Part shown: positions 45,240 through 57,675 of the stretch, piece after piece
Numbering within the stretch: the stretch's first letter is position 1
Layout: each line of letters opens with the position of its first letter
Origin: Podospora pseudocomata
Taxonomy: Eukaryota; Ascomycota; Sordariomycetes; Sordariales; Podosporaceae
Length of the DNA stretch: 64,000 nt
Assembly (NCBI RefSeq): GCF_035222375.1
Contig: NC_085889.1
Span: 3,782,001-3,846,000 of the forward strand
Direction: 5' to 3'
The notes under the pieces: model-generated
Seen by the model: the letters and a program-made list of their open reading frames with translations, nothing else
Told to the model about the DNA's origin: nothing
The model's database searches: none
Made by a program: the position numbers and the translations under genes

Positions 45240-46394
45240 AGAGACTTGAGAATCACACACTGAGCTAGGTAGCGATATCATGAACAGTTTCAATCTATCA
45301 TCTACCAAGCTGTTTTCCTTCCTCTCTTCCCTGAACACAGCCGGCAAACTCTTGGATACTTCCGCCATCAGCCACAACATCTCGACATTTACGCCTCGTT
45401 GATCGCGTTCTCACGTGAGGCACCAGAGTCTGGTATCACATGCAAAATGATCCGTTCTCGAGGCCGAATTCTCGAACATTCTGGCAGCTGGACAGATCTG
45501 AAGCCAACATTTTCCAGATCCACTTGATCGAAGCCCAGATCTACATGACAGATACCACTCGCGACCTCAGCTCGTCACTTCTCTTGATGTTGTAACCTCA
45601 TCTTTCCGCCCAGCTTTCACTTCCAAAGCGTTCCAACATTGACATCATGCCTATTAGAACTTCCAACAGGGGCTTTCTCCCATGTTTCATAGCTCAGAGA
45701 CGATCCAATTGCCAGATCTGGTCCCCGATCTCAACATCCATCAAAAAGCCACACACTCCACCGGTACCAAAGCCCCTCCTCGAACTAACAACGCCTCCGG
45801 AGAAGAATGAGAGCAACTTCGCACAGCACTGGCAGTTCACAGTCAAGCCATCAGATTTGCAAGCGTGCACGAGCCATCTGGTTTGTCTATATAATCGAGT
45901 CTTTCCTCCCATTTCCTTCTCTGTTGTACATCGAACATACCACACCACCATCGACTTCGACATCGACTTCGACATCCATCGATATCGTCTTTAACATTGT
46001 CTTCAACATTGTTTTCAACATCGTCTCGACTCGGACTTCGACAACATCGACATCGACATCAACACCACCAGCGACGACGAACGATGCGACCGACCGGACG
46101 ACAACGACGACGACAACGACGACGACAACATTCCCCCTTCCCGCTCTTCCCCTTCTTCCCATGAGCACACCAACACACCCCCCGGTGGCACGATCGGATT
46201 GTGGACGGTCGACTAGGGGGGTAATAGACTCTGGGTTGTAGCTGCTGGGATAGCACGATCCGACCGTGGATGGTTACCTGGCGCGAAGCCTCCCTCGTTC
46301 TTATGGATGGGTGTATGGGTCTGGCAAATATGATTCGAGGAATAGGATGGTACAGTCTGGCTGGTTGTTGCTGCCTTGGTGAGGGAGTGGTGAT

Positions 46395-46471
46395 TCTTTT
46401 TCTTTTTCTTTTTTTTTTCCTTTTTTTCTTTTTCTTTTTTTCTTTTTCTTTTTCTTTTTCTTTTCCTTTTC
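46395..46471 (+). repeat. polypyrimidine CTTTTT-type tract
   Basis: About 77 bp of T runs broken by single C residues, with a period near 6 bp. Confidence 0.9.
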
Positions 46472-49400
46472 CATGCCATATATTCCCATCTATCTTGCCG
46501 TCTATCTTGCCATTTATCGAACGGCGAAGTCGGACTCTGTCACCTCCTCGTGGTGTCGCCTGGAAAATCGTCTCTCCGAGGAGAGCGAGGCCAACGCAGA
46601 GACGCATGCGACTTTTGTAGGTAGCTACGAGAACAATACAAGACTTTATTTTGGTCATGACTTTCAATGCCTTTTTGTGTGTGCCTTCGAGACTCCGCCT
46701 TGTGATTAAACAACTCTTGTAGCGCTCCTCTTGCGATGCATCCAAAAGAGATGGGACAAATACCTCGACACCCATCCCATGATGTCGATCATGGTTTTGG
46801 CGTCTGGAGAGGTTAGACTTGAGATTACTGGGGGGTTCCTGTTGATCCTGACTTGTCGGCATCACGAGAGACCATCAGGATGGAAGTATAGCTCAACCTG
46901 TGCGAAACATTCTCTCCCTGTCTCAAGGTACCACCACCACATCGGGGCTTCAGTTTCCAGAACCCATCATACCCTGTGGAGCTCAGACTTCTCACCACCT
47001 TCCACCTCAACCCACCTGGGTACTTGACTTTCTTCCCCTCCAAGTTCGAACACTGCCCGATTCATGTACGCTGTGTGATGGGCAATTAAAACGCAGAGTT
47101 AAATCGAAACCACTCTGCAGCTATACGGCCATTAAGGATTTCTTAAGGCGATTTGTGTGGAGGTTTAACACCTAGCTTGAGGTGTTTCGTGGCTTTACCC
47201 AAGTGCTTTTAGCTGTGCCTTTACTTTGCTTCTTACTGCGTAACGGTAGCATGGACCCAGGTTGTCGGGAGTGATGGCCCCGGGTGGTGGGGGGGAAGGG
47301 TGGGGGGCTATGAAAAGGGGGAGGTGGTGCTGTAATGATAGATGGGGAAAGGGGTGCTCTGGTACAAGAGACTGGTAGAGCGATGGAGAAAAGCATCATA
47401 TTTCTGTTGTTGGGATCTCATGTCTACCCATAAGACTTGGCATTTTTCTTTGATGAGTTGCTGAGTATGGCTGCCGTTGAGTCAAGTCTTTTAATGAACG
47501 ATAAGGGAGAAAGAGGCCTTGTGGTGCTACCGGTAGACCAGAGAGAAACCTCGGGACTAACCACCTAAGGTTATAATCTCACGCCCCAGCGAACAATTTT
47601 AGCAAAACTCGGTTGCCCCGGCTGGTGTAAGTTAGCACAGCAGTCAACCGCGTTCGGTCCTGAAAAAAAAAATGATGTAAAGTTTCTCCTGGGGGCACAC
47701 AATTTCTTCCAAAGCTGGCGCGCAGCCACAGACAGGACCCGAGGTCTCGGTTCAAAACCGAGGTCGAGCAATGAGTTTGTCTTTTTTGTTTCTGTCACAT
47801 CTCTCCTCGTCCAACAGCACCCTCTTCTCGTGATGCCTTCAAACATGTTCTCCAGCCCAAACATATCAGCTCTCACCAGCCACACACAAACAACCACACC
47901 CCCGCTACAAGAATAAGCCCTTCCCACACGCCTGCCCGCCCGACAGGGATACATCCCGGACTTTTCGGGCTCGCTCCACAGTCCGACAAAAGGGACCCGA
48001 GCCCCGAGCCGCACCTTTCGCGCCCCGGAAAGCCAAAGCAACCCGCAAGAAACATCCACTTCTTCGCCTAGCAGATGGATGTCAAAAAGGGTTGGCGGGC
48101 GCTAAACAAACCGGCAGACTCGGAGATGGCCTCCTTCCCTCAGTCATGAGGCTCATAAGAGGTACTAACTTGAATGCCAGCTCATCATGGTGATTCATAA
48201 AAGCGAGGGGAGTTTACAAATCATTATTAAAAAGCCACAAGACCTGAGACCTCTCTCCCGGAGTTAACAGGAAAAGTACCGATGGTGTGGAAGGACAAGG
48301 CGGCGGTCTTCGGTAGTGTTCAACAAGACAGAAGGCCTCGGCAGGGTGGTGGGGGTTCCGTCAACCATCGGGCGGCTACACCCTACAGGGCGATCGGAAG
48401 AGCCGCTCTTGTTGAGGGAAAAAAAAAAAAAAAACCATGTCAAGGTGGTTCCCGGTTCCCGGCGACAAGGTATTACAATGTTCGCTTTATGCCGAATCAC
48501 CTGTTCTTCGGCTGCTTCCTGGATTGAGCTTGACCGCCGGAATGCATAAAAGAAAAAAAAATATTTTTTCTTTTCTCGAAGAATTACAGAATATGGTTCG
48601 ACAGGCGATATCCACAGGGCCGGATCAGGCCTGCAGGTGGAAAAGAGTCCATGTCGGGTTGGTGTGAAGCAGTCAGAGGGGATTACAAATGGGAGAATTG
48701 ATATGTCCGAAGCCCGATCAGATAAAAATGAGGCTTGACGATAGCAAGGCTCCCTATAGGTCAGTTTTGTTATACGCGTAAAGTGCTAGAGGTAGACCGC
48801 GGGTTCGAGACAATGTCGCGTGCTCTGTTCTGTAGCGAACATTTTCCCAGGTGGCTGGAAAAGAAAGAGACCCCCCCCTTCGAATTCGGGTCCAAGGTGG
48901 AGATGGCGTCCGAAGCTATTAAGAAGCGAGTTTTCTCAGATTCATGTCATGCAGCAAAAAGGGCATTGGCTACCTCACAATTTTGCTTCATCTCAAAGGG
49001 AGATTGAGAGAATCCTAATCTCGAAACCTAAGAGTTGGTGCGGTCTGATGTTTTGGTGCCGGTTGCCGAAATCCGCGGGTGGAATAAGTGGTTGCGACGA
49101 GCGGTTGCGCGAGAGTTTCACTGATCCACGGCCGGGCTTGCAAATCGATAAATCGAACGAGCAAACCAACAGGATCGGCGCTATAAAACCGTGACAGAGC
49201 CATCCTATCCACCGGCAGGCCAGCCCCACCGTTTGAACCTTTTTCATTTGGAGGAAGAAAGAGGCGCGCAGAGGCACAGCTGATAGCGTTGGCTCGAAGA
49301 GTGGAAAGCTATCCTACTTATCAGCCTTTCGGAAGATGTTGGACGGCAGAAGACATGATGCCGAGATGCCGAGTGCAAGCGGCACAAAGCAAAAGAATGC

Positions 49401-50751
49401 GCAACGGTTTCTCTGGCGAAACCCCACAGGCGGGAAGCAAGCCACATGTCGCCGATGGGCTCAAGCCTCTCCTTTGACGCACGTCCGCGGTTAGGAAGTG
49501 GTATCGCTGACCAATTGTGCCTCTTTTATCCCATGTTCCAAGACACGACAAGGTCAAATCCTGTCAGGAAGTGCAAGTGTCTTCTTTACCTTTCTCTTCG
49601 AACAAGTCGTTTTCCCTCGTGGGCTTCTGGAGGTTTGTGTTCCTTCTAGAAAGTGATGACAGCATCACTTACACCACAGCAAGCATGATACTGTGTGTGT
49701 GACTAGCGTGATGTTCACCGCTGCAGGGGCATTCTTGCTGTCATCGATATGCAACAAGCGAAAGAAACCCACTGCGGCATTCAAACTGACCCTGTCGCCC
49801 GGGCATGATGACCAGGTGGCTCCCGGCGAAAATCACACGGGGCGTTGTGTGTGTACTTCGGTCCGCTCAATTACTTTGTCCGTGGTATCTCTTCAAGACT
49901 CGAGTCGTTGCTTGTATTATTATAGAGAAGAAATAAGCAGACAAGAGAAAGAGAAAGAGAAAGAGAAAGAGAAAGAGGAATGAGGAGAGTCGGTCTTGTC
50001 AAGTCTTGGCCTCTCCAGCCAAGTGCTTGGGAATACCATTTTTAGTGCCTCGTTTGCTGGTGTGTTGCTCGCGTGTCCCGTAACCTTAGTACCTTTGGTG
50101 TGTGTGTGGGTGCGTACTTTGTACCGCCTAACTTTGCTTCGCATGCATTCCCAAGTGAACCCACCCGTCCTTCTTTTAAACAAGGGCCACCGCCGTCATA
50201 CTTTACCAAGGGAGGCCCCCCCCCTAGTCACAATCCGTCACACACTTAACCTCACTTGCTTCCCGTCCCACTCTTCCCCATTTTGCGATCTCGAAGTGTT
50301 GATCCTTTTCCCAAGTAACACACACACTCAACGACAACCGACCGCAAGAAAGACGTGTGTTGGTGTGGCGTTCGAGCTGCTTTTCCTTCGTGGCTTTTTT
50401 TTGGGGCCCTTTTTCTCTTTTTCCTAAACGGCCTTTTTTGGGGGATTGCTCGACAAACCGACGAAACGAACAGGACGGACGACCAAATCCAGTAATTCCT
50501 AGAAATTAATAATCAGCATCAACAAAGAATAAAACGGTCACAACCTATTCGACAACGACGTCAACCACGAGCACCTCACCCAAACTACCGGTCCAGGCCA
50601 ATAGTGTAAAAAGAGTTAAAGAAAGCAAGCACGAAGAGAAATGCAGATGCAGCGACGATAGCCGAACCAACTCCAACAAATCACTTCTTCCCCTTTCCTC
50701 CTTCTTCATCCTAGGAAAGGGCCGGTTTGCCTCCCCGCCGGGTGGTGCGTG

Positions 50752-50754
50752 TGT

Positions 50755-50793
<39 letters not shown>

Positions 50794-50889
50794 GTGTCTC
50801 ACCTCAACCTCGACCTCAACCTCAACCTCACCTCAACCTCAACCTCAACCTCAACCTCAACCTCAACCTCAACCTCAACCTCAACCTAC
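50752..50889 (+). repeat. (GT)n and (CTCAAC)n arrays in the AUR1 leader
   Basis: A GT dinucleotide array (about 50752-50789) is followed by about 15 units of CTCAAC (50800-50887) and then CCTA repeats, ending 54 bp before the AUR1 ATG. The hexamer array has one unit with a CTCGAC change and one short unit. Confidence 0.9.
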
Positions 50890-50942
50890 CTACCTAGCGA
50901 CGAACCTATTTTAGACGATTCCGGCGCATCACCATCGCAACC

Positions 50943-52512
50943 ATGCCAGACTTCTCCCCCGTCCTCCCATCAACAACCTCGGCACCCCCCTCCCCGCCAC
51001 ATTCCCTCTCCGCCAAAACCATCACCACCTCCCCAAACCCCCTATTACCGCTCTACAACCTCGCCGCCAACATCCCCATCCCCGCCAAATTCAAAAAGGC
51101 CAAACCCTCTCTTCGGTTACAGCGGGTAAAATCCAAAGACGAAGCCACCTCTCACGATGTAACCAAACTGCAAACATCCTTCGCCATCCTTCCCTCTCTC
51201 AAACAGCTCCAAACCCGCAAATGGACCCTCTGGGACCTCCAGCACGTGGTGACGTTTGGGTGTTTGGCCTTTTGTCTGCTCATCACACCATCAGCCCCGT
51301 TTGTCAAGAGCGCCGCGATGGGGTTGCTAGCGGTTCTGCTGGCCATGCCAGCGACTAGACAGTTTTTCCTGCCGTCGTTGCCGATTTGGGTGTATTTGTT
51401 TTATTTCTTTGCCAGCAGGTATGTTAGCGACCGTCATCCGAGAAAATCCTTTCCCTTTTTTTTTTTTTCTTTTTTTTTCTTGTCTTTTTTCGTTGTCTGG
51501 ATGCTGATGATGATGAAAAAGGTTCATCGCCCCTGAATACCGCCCCCACATCTGGGTCAAGGTCCTTCCCGCGCTAGAAAACGTCCTCTACGGCGCCAAC
51601 CTGAGCAACATCCTCTCGGCACACACCTACACCATCTTGGACATCATCGCCTGGATCCCCTACGGCCTCGGCCACTTTGCGCTCCCGCTGGTGACAACGG
51701 TGATGCTGTTTTTGTTTGCCGCCCCTGGGACAACGCCCGTCTGGGCGAGGGCGTTTGGGTACATGAGCATCCTCGGCGTGACGATCCAGATCCTCTTTCC
51801 TTGCACGCCTCCCTGGTACGAGGGTCTGCACGGCCTCGAGCCGGCGCACTACGGCATGGAGGGCAGCCCGGCTGGGTTGAAGAGGATCGATGAGCTGTTT
51901 GGCGTGGACATGTACACGACGAGCTTCACGACCGCCCCGGTGCCGTTTGGCGCGTTTCCTTCCCTGCACGGAGGCGATGCCGTGCTGGAGATGCTGTTTT
52001 TGCAGTACTGCTTCCCGAGGTTCAGGGCTTTTTTCGTGGGGTATGTGGTTTGGATTGCGTGGAGCACCATGTATCTGAACCACCACTACGCGATCGACCT
52101 TGTCGGAGGAGGGGTGATTGCCGCGGTCACGTATTACATTGCGAGAACGAAGTGGCTTCCGCGCCCGCAGCTGGACAAGACGACGAGGTGGGAGTATGAG
52201 TATGTCGAGTTTGGCGACAGGCCGAGGGTGGCGCTCGACGAGGAGTATGGTGGGATGGGGTTGGGACTGCTTCAGCGACGGGGGAGCGACGAATGGACTC
52301 TTGGGAGCTCGTCGAGCTTCGACTCGATGAGCAGGGGGGACACCCTCTGCGGGAGCAGCAGCTCTTCGCCGAATATCCTCAGCCCGACGACGCCGAATGA
52401 TGACCACCATGGGGGGGACCTGTGGAGCAAAGTCCGGACGACGAGCCCGAGGGCGGCGGGGTTGACTGGGGTTGTGGTTGAGGAGGAGCAGAGGGAGGTG
52501 TATGTGAGGTGA
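50943..52512 (+). CDS. AUR1: inositol phosphorylceramide synthase Aur1
   Basis: Golgi membrane enzyme that moves phosphoinositol from PI to ceramide; the fungal sphingolipid step not found in animals. Exons 50943-51418 and 51522-52512 give 488 aa. Several hydrophobic spans begin near residue 100 (VTFGCLAFCLLIT, LLAVLLAMPATR, LPIWVYLFYFFASR). The lipid-phosphatase-like catalytic triad is visible as H308 in FPSLHGGD and H347 and D351 in NHHYAIDLVGG, with the same 39- and 43-residue spacing as yeast H255, H294 and D298. The C-terminal 130 residues are Ser/Asp-rich and cytosolic. The intron has a T-rich tract mid-way. The leader carries long tandem repeats. Confidence 0.96.
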
Positions 52513-53890
52513 TCTCTTGAGAACCTAATCGACAGATCCATCCTTTTCTCGGCACTTCTTCGACTCGATTCCGGTTGCTTTTTTTCGATCGCCTTTTTTT
52601 ATACAACACGCTACTACTGCTACTATCGTTATTATTTATCTGTCGGGGCCATTTCATCAGCATTTTATTGGTTTGGGGTTGGGGTCAAACAAATGGCATT
52701 GGCAGGGCATTTCACGAGCAGAGAGTGTGTGTGTGTGTGCGTGTGTGTGTGGTTATTTGGTATATACCCCATATCGTTCGCTCGCTTCATTTATATATTT
52801 ATATGTGTGTGTACTGGAAAGGGGGGGAGTCAGTCTGGATAGACAGTCGTTTCTGTTTATTGGAGAAAGAACAAATCAGACTTCTGGATGGGCAGAAGAG
52901 CGAGGGAGGGGTGAAGAGGGGGGAGGAGGATATATCCCATATAATGAGAGGTTGTCGAAGAGAAAAGGAGGGTGGGGGGGATATATGCCATCTTTTGGTC
53001 TTTTTAATGATAATGGCTTTTTTTTTCTTTTTTTTTTTTTTAAATCGGTAGGGGGAAGGGAAAGGGTGCGGTGCATATAACGGATCAAGAGGGAGGAGGG
53101 GGGGGTTACATACCTAGTTGGGGAAGGGAGAGAGAACAGATGGGTGATGATACCTGCGATTTGGATTTTGTCTTGAGAGCGAAGGGGACACTGGGAGGAA
53201 GGAAGGGTTTGCGATATCTAGGAGAAGGAGGAGGAGGTGATGATGATGATGGTGGTGGTGGTGGTGGTTTTGTATCATATAACGAATATCTCAAAGGAAT
53301 TTAAATCAAGTCAAACAATTGATTAGAGGAGGGATGGGTGTGTGATGTTGGAAGAGAGGCTCTTTCCCCTCCACCACCGGGACGCCTTCGGAGGGTTTAA
53401 CCACTGTGCCCGGCCGGGTTCGGGTAGGTAGGCGGCGGCGTGGAAAAAGGGGGTTCGGTTTCAGCCTCACAGCCTTGTGTCGTTCGGTTTTTTTTTTTTT
53501 TTTTTTTTTTTCCCTTCTTTTCTCTTTCTCCCAATATTGTCACGAGTTGGGTGGGTGTGTCAGATTCGCTTAATCGGCCGGTCCCAGAACGTCACCACTC
53601 CGAGGAGTCATATTCCCCAATCTGTACTTCTTTCTATCATGGGACACGACGAGGGGAAAGGGGGGGTTATAAAAGCATGGGAGGTAGGGGTTGGAAGCGG
53701 GAACGGAGAATATCTTGTGTGTCAGGTAGACAGACAGACAGTTAGATGCTGTGAGACGGGAGGTAGGTAGGTAGAAAGATGCAACCCTTCGGAGAATGCA
53801 ACATCAAAGATAGTAAAAACCAAAAACTCAGAAAAAGGGTGATGCCGAACCGAAAACGGGAGATTCTTCTTATGATATATACATGGCAGT

Positions 53891-53939
<49 letters not shown>

Positions 53940-54589
53940 GTTTCAGCTCGTGGGGTCAAAGTCACGATGAATAAGGAAAATCGGCCAGAATATCTGGCCT
54001 AGTTCGGATTTTGTTGTCAAAAGCGAATGGTGTGTGTGTGGTGGGTGGCACCGGGCTGAGGGAAACGGCCGCCAATGCCGTCAACCATCTCTTTAAATAT
54101 CTTGGATAAATCGCTGGAAAAAAAAAAAAGACAAGTACATTAATCTACAATTCACATTGTCTGCATTCCCGTATCTGTCTAAAACCGACTGACTGACTAT
54201 CTGGGCTCTGTGCCCATCCCCGAGTCTTACATACAACTGACTGACATATACCTCTCCCAATCAACCCACAATTTACACCCATCTCACATTACATGCAATG
54301 TAAAGAAGAAGAAAGAAAAAAATGTATGCATATCAAAAAAAGACAATAAACAAACATCCATCCATCCAGACCCATGTATGGAAAAGCACGAAAAAAGGTA
54401 TCTCAACGCCCCACCCACCAACCCGCCGAACCCTTTATGCCCTGACGAAAAGAAATACTTTTGATGCCTGATGCGAAAAAGAAAACCGAAAACCGAAATT
54501 AGCGCGCTCTTGTGTGGTTCACTCGCGATGTGAAGACCCGAGACCAGATACTGGGCAACTTCCCAGCCGTGCAAGACACATGTCAGCCA
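52513..54589. other. tail-to-tail intergenic region AUR1 / RPA34
   Basis: 2.1 kb without a supported gene, rich in simple sequence: (GT)n at about 52726-52752, T runs near 53015-53041 and 53488-53511, (GGT)n near 53250-53267, TAGG repeats near 53761-53773 and (GA)n at 53894-53936. The frames here follow the repeats. Confidence 0.5.
53894..53936 (+). repeat. (GA)n microsatellite
   Basis: About 21 perfect GA units. Confidence 0.95.
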
Positions 54590-56895
54590 TTAGAACCGCA
54601 CCTTCGACTTGCTCTTGAGTTTATTCTTCTTCCTATCAGCCTTCTTCTCCTTCTTGTGCTTCATCTTGAGCGGAGAATCATCACGATTCTTGTCCTTGGC
54701 AAAGAGAACCTTGGCTGTGCTATCCTTCACGCCAGAGTCATATTTCTTGAGAATGCTCTTCATTGGCGACGAAAGAACTTGCGAGGCAGCACCAACAGAC
54801 GGTTTTAGCGTGGACATGCTCTTCGAGGGCGATGAAGGGATAGTCGAAAGAGGGATACTCGAGGAGGCTTCGTCCGAGGGCTCCTGCTTGATCATGTTTT
54901 TCAAAGGTGAGGGGGGTGGGGGCATAGACATGCTGCGGGCGCGGCCCGGGTAAGGGGTCGACTTGCCGGGAACATGCACCCGGGTGAGCGACGTGGAATT
55001 GCTAGCAGGACTGCTGCTCGGAACCGTGTATGTGGGCAATGTGAACGCTGAGGGCGGCAAGAAACCTTCGCGCTTCTTGCGTTCCGACATGGACTGGTAA
55101 TCGTCGGACTTGACCACGGCTCGCGGAGGTGAAGAGCCCACCTAGGCGCTCTTTCCGGCGGGAACAGGAGGCGGAATCGGCGTCACCTTACTTGCAGTCT
55201 TCTTAGCCTTGTTGTACTTACCATCAGACTGTGTGACAGAGGAGGCGACGGGGGTAACAGCCACGTTGTGCCCGGGGATGGGGGGAGGAGCAATAGGGGT
55301 CTCCTTGATGAGCTTAACAACGGGGGCACTGACTGCTGGGGTGCTGGCACCAACACGAGACTTCCTTGCCTTCTTGCTGGGCGTGGCAGCTGTCTCCTCT
55401 CCACCGAGCTTGCGCTTCTTAGCGGCCGCCTTGCTGGTGGCAGCGGGGGCGGCGGGGGCGGCATCGCCCATCTCGACCTCTTCGTGCTCCGACTCGTCAC
55501 CCATGACGGTGAGACCGTTGTTGGTGGCGCCGAACGGTGTGTAGCGAACCTTGAGCCCCTTAGGCTGGGGTCTAGGCGGCACGGGCGGGGCAGGCACAAC
55601 GGTCTCCTGGCCGATGTGAGTCTTGCGCTTGATGTGGAGGAACTGCCCGATGGGCTGGTCGGCTAGAAACCGTCAGCAAACCCTCTGCTCACCAAGAGAA
55701 AGAAAGCTTCACTCACCACTCTCATACTTCTTGCCATCCTTGCCGGGAATCAGGATCTTAACCGAGTGGCTCAGCTGCTCGAGTTCACCGCCGTAATCCA
55801 CGCCCTCGTGGGTAAAGAGTGGCTGGCCAGAGATGAGCTTGTCCGTAGAGATCTTGTACTTCCTGATGACGTCGATGCCAATAGACTTGGGGGTGGTGAA
55901 GCACCAAAGCTGCTTGCCCTCGGCCTTTGCATTCGCAAGCATCTTGGCAACGCTGGCAGTATCGAGATCGGGGTCCACTTTCCGCAGATCGAAGCGTTGC
56001 TGAATGAGCTCAGCAGGGCGACTAGTCACTTGTTAGCAAGGTTCCCTCATCAAGCACAGGATGATTCTCACGATGACTTGACGGCTGCGGCGTTTTGGGC
56101 CTCCGGCTCAGGCTCCGACTCGGACTCAGATTCAGACTCGCCGACGGTCTCCTTGCTCTTCGCTTTGCTTTTCGCCTTGTCCTTCGAAGTAGCTGGAGAC
56201 TTGGCTGTCGACGACCTGGCAACTGGAGCAGGTTTGGCTTTGGGAACAGGCTTCTCAGCTTCGCTCTCGCTCTCACTCTCACTCTCCAACTCGCTCTCCG
56301 ACCCGCTCTCCGACCCGCTCTCCGACTCGCTCTCCGACTCGGCATCTTTGGCTTTCTCATTGACCTTGGCGCCGTTGACCTTGGCGCCGGCGGCAGGAGC
56401 ATCCTCATCACTCGACTCCTCCGACTCACTGGACTCGGACTCGGACTCGGAATCGGAAGCAGCAGGAGCGGCCGCCTTCTTAGTGCTCTTGGCCGGAGCG
56501 TCCTTCATCTCGACATCACCATCGCCATCGTCGCTGTCGCTCTCGCTCTCGCTTTCGGAGTCGCTCTCACTGGAGCTCGAATCTGAGGCTTCGACATCCT
56601 TCTTGGTCTTGGTCTCGGTTTCGGAAGCAGGCTTCGTGCCGTTGGTGGTAGGCTTAGCAGCCTCCTTCTCTTTCTTCAAGTTCAGCTTATCGGCCCAGTC
56701 GTCATTGTCGTCGTCGGCCTCGTCGTCGGTAGAAGTGGAGGTGCTGTCGGTGTCACTGTCACTCTGACTCTCGCTCTCGGACTCTTCCTTCTTCACAGGC
56801 TTGGGCAGCGCCTTCTGGCTCAAGGCATTACGGAGGCCAGCAGCTTTGGCGATATGCTGGGACAAGGTAGCAGAGGGCGCTTTGGGCCCCGCCAT
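54590..56895 (-). CDS. RPA34: RNA polymerase I subunit RPA34-like, with in-frame TAG
   Basis: Resembles the fungal A34.5 subunit, which with A49 forms the TFIIF-like module of Pol I. Exons 56895-56072, 56021-55717 and from 55662. Residues 1-275 are acidic, with Ser-Glu/Ser-Asp repeats of nucleolar type. The core (about 276-430) has KQLWCFTTPKSIGIDVIRKY, a dimerisation-type strand set, ADQPIGQFLHIKRKTHIG and QPKGLKVRYTPFG. The frame reaches TAG at 55142-55144 (549 aa); the same frame is then open for 183 more codons (KREGFLPPSAFTLPTYTVPSSS…) to a Lys-rich end at 54590, as expected for an A34.5 tail. A small intron over the TAG is likely: 55094-55186 (93 nt, frame kept) or 55120-55221 (102 nt, strong GTAAGT donor). 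I therefore give the longer span. The first 275 residues are unusually long for the family. Confidence 0.8.
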
Positions 56896-57675
56896 TGCGA
56901 CTGTTTTATGAGTTCAGTAAAGTAGAGGATGGGTAGTAGAAGTTAGCGGTAGCTGGAGGTGAGCAAAAGATTGTGCGATTCAAAGGGAGGTTGCTGGTGG
57001 TTGATTTGTTGATTTTTTATTTTTTTTTGGAAGCTGTCGAGTCGAGTCGCTCCAAAAATTCACGATGCGCTTCAGGAAAAGCGAAAAGTTGCTAATCCCT
57101 GCAAAAAAAGCGCGACGGGTTGTGGAGAGGTGGGGGCAGTGGATTGAGCGAGCTGATTGGCTAACCTTTCACTGCCGCCCTGGAAGAGCCTCTGAATAAT
57201 CGTGGTGAAGATTTTGTGAGAGGAAGATGGGACACTTGGAATTGAAAAGGCGCAGAGTTATTTTATTTATTTATCTATTTTCATAAAAAAAATTAAAAAA
57301 AAAAAAAAAATCTCCCCCCCCCAAAAAAAAAAATTAAATTTCAAAGCTCTTATTAAGATTCCAGGCGCCTCTGCGGAAGGAACGCCCTGAAAGCCTACAG
57401 AAAGCAGGTACTGCCCGTACGCACCTCCGTTTGCAAGTCAAAAAGTTCAGGTGGGGCGCTCGAGTCCCTCTGTCTCGAAGCTTGAGAAGCCATTCCATTT
57501 CTTCAACGAAGTGAGCAAGTCCAGATCTTAGTGTCAAACTTATGCAAGAGACTTCATAGTAGAGAAACTGGACCCCAGTTTCTCAGGATCACTAGAGCAT
57601 CCCAGTCAGTGTTTTGGACCAAGATCATTGTGGTCGTTGAACTCTTTTACCCAACCACCTACAGTGACAACGGCG
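56896..57675. promoter_or_regulatory. shared divergent promoter region RPA34 / GRC3
   Basis: 780 bp between opposite start codons of two ribosome-synthesis genes. It includes an A/T-rich stretch with long A runs at about 57255-57345. The right half, near 57340-57600, has no further feature. No regulatory word is claimed. Confidence 0.5.

Larger units (their letters stand above)
45240..50942. other. 5.7-kb gene desert before AUR1
   Basis: No protein gene is supported. The left third has GACATC-type repeats (about 45955-46060) and a long polypyrimidine tract (46395-46471). Between 47.6 and 49.3 kb are tRNA-like fragments (see findings). A GAAAGA array lies at 49946-49978. The last 0.5 kb are the AUR1 promoter and leader, with (GT)n and CTCAAC repeats. 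The 165-aa or shorter frames look compositional. Confidence 0.5.

Noticed and set aside
46059-46865. 268-codon minus-strand frame in the gene desert
   Set aside because: Half of it is Lys/Glu/Arg from the polypyrimidine tract at 46395-46471; not protein-like.
47571-48059. 162-codon minus-strand frame with an LGFEPRP string
   Set aside because: This string typically arises from translating the complement of a tRNA T-arm; no protein family fits.
51574-52410. 278-codon minus-strand frame opposite AUR1
   Set aside because: Antisense shadow; the sense frame contains the full Aur1 catalytic triad.
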